This document shows, piece by piece, positions 61,629 through 62,030 of a DNA stretch of 62,030 nt. The translations under genes were made by a program, and so were the position numbers. This DNA comes from Xylanimicrobium pachnodae JCM 13526 = NBRC 107786. GTDB lineage: Bacteria > Actinomycetota > Actinomycetes > Actinomycetales > Cellulomonadaceae. The notes beneath the pieces were generated by a model, which worked only from the letters and a program-made list of their open reading frames with translations, searched no databases and was not told where the DNA came from. How positions within the stretch are numbered: the stretch's first letter is position 1; each line of letters opens with the position of its first letter. Location: contig BCWJ01000021.1 in NCBI GenBank assembly GCA_001592145.1, positions 1-62,030 on the forward strand, given 5' to 3'.

Positions 61629-62030
61629 CGATCAGCACCTCCCCGTGCGGGCCGACACCCTGCCCGGCACCGCCCTGCCCGGCGTGAGCGGGCTGCGGAG
61701 AGCGGCGCCGCAGGAGTCCCGTCACCGCGCCCACCTTCCCGGCCAGGCCCCGGATCGTGCGGGCCGCAGGGCGCAGCAGGGCGAGCAGCAGGAACCAGTA
61801 CGCCACGCCGGCAACCGGGGCGGCGGCCAGGAGCCGCACCACGGCGGGCAGGTCCGGCGTCACGGCCATCACCACCCACACGGCCGCTCCGGTGCCGACC
61901 AGCACCACCGCGGCGCGCGCGAACGGCGCCGCCACGGCACGCCAGGGCAGCGTCAGCACCCGGGCCACCAGCACGCTGCGGGCCACGAACGCGACGGTCA
62001 CCACGCACGCGAACCCCACGGCGACGCCGA
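61618..62030 (-). CDS. Polysaccharide flippase (Wzx/PST type), C-terminal fragment
   Basis: The frame is open to the window edge; at least 137 residues of the C-terminus are visible. Four hydrophobic helices (ACVVTVAFVARSVLVARVL, AAVVLVGTGAAVWVVMAV, LLAAAPVAGVAYWFLLLALL) and a polar tail match the last part of oligosaccharide flippases, which is inferred mainly from position at the head of a GT/Wzy/Wzz array. It would move the undecaprenyl-linked repeat unit across the membrane. Confidence 0.6.
   Translation of the reverse strand, partial: GVAVGFACVVTVAFVARSVLVARVLTLPWRAVAAPFARAAVVLVGTGAAVWVVMAVTPDLPAVVRLLAAAPVAGVAYWFLLLALLRPAARTIRGLAGKVGAVTGLLRRRSPQPAHAGQGGAGQGVGPHGEVLIGDE

Overview
The window is 62 kb of very high G+C actinobacterial chromosome (about 70% or more by eye), with dense genes, many GTG starts and several apparently leaderless promoters. 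Two giant GH10 xylanases with CBM9 and CBM5/12 modules, a GH35 and a GH15 enzyme, a uronate (uxuA/uxuB) operon and an Rv1020-Rv1026-like housekeeping block point to a plant-polymer-degrading member of the Micrococcales, such as Cellulomonadaceae or Promicromonosporaceae (Cellulomonas, Isoptericola, Xylanimonas and relatives). No rRNA, CRISPR array, phage or IS element was seen.

Layout: 1-5300 is a carbohydrate island with a DUF624 membrane protein, a GH35-type enzyme and uxuB-uxuA; two LacI-type operators flank the uxuB promoter. 5300-11200 holds an FKBP/trigger-factor-like lipoprotein, a secreted beta-helix protein under an elaborate palindrome/hairpin leader, an FKBP isomerase and a GH15 glucoamylase/trehalase. 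11200-18700 has a Bax1/YccA membrane protein, an ABC exporter pair, an MFS transporter and a polar amino acid importer whose permease is fused to two nearly identical binding domains. 18720-18795 encodes an odd tRNA: a class I body with a UAA anticodon. 18900-22100 has a type II NADH dehydrogenase and a second ABC exporter. 22400-27900 is one catabolic operon: two overlapping IclR regulators, a ThDP enzyme, a degenerate alpha/beta-hydrolase and an FAD-linked 2-hydroxyacid oxidase.

27900-47400 is the region of main interest. ppx, DUF501, ftsB, eno and mfd, all on the minus strand, reproduce the conserved mfd-mazG-lpqU-eno-ftsB-DUF501-ppx order of actinobacteria (Rv1020-Rv1026 in M. tuberculosis). 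Between mfd and eno, however, mazG and lpqU are missing and about 12 kb of accessory DNA is present: two multimodular GH10 xylanases (one secreted with CBM5/12 modules, one apparently anchored to the cell surface), an L-2-hydroxyglutarate oxidase-like enzyme, a GNAT acetyltransferase and a regulator/nucleotidyltransferase pair resembling a type IV toxin-antitoxin. Beyond mfd lies a lone AAA ATPase gene of lower G+C that carries the only in-frame TTA codon I noticed.

48700-62030 is an exopolysaccharide locus, cut off at the right edge: GT8, a hexapeptide acyltransferase, a LuxR regulator coupled to a shortened LCP-like protein, an Alg14-Alg13-like fused glycosyltransferase, a GMC oxidoreductase, GT4, Wzy-like polymerase, Wzz-like protein, GT2, acyltransferase, GT2 and a flippase fragment. 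Most minus-strand genes from 55392 onward overlap by a few bases and look like one operon.
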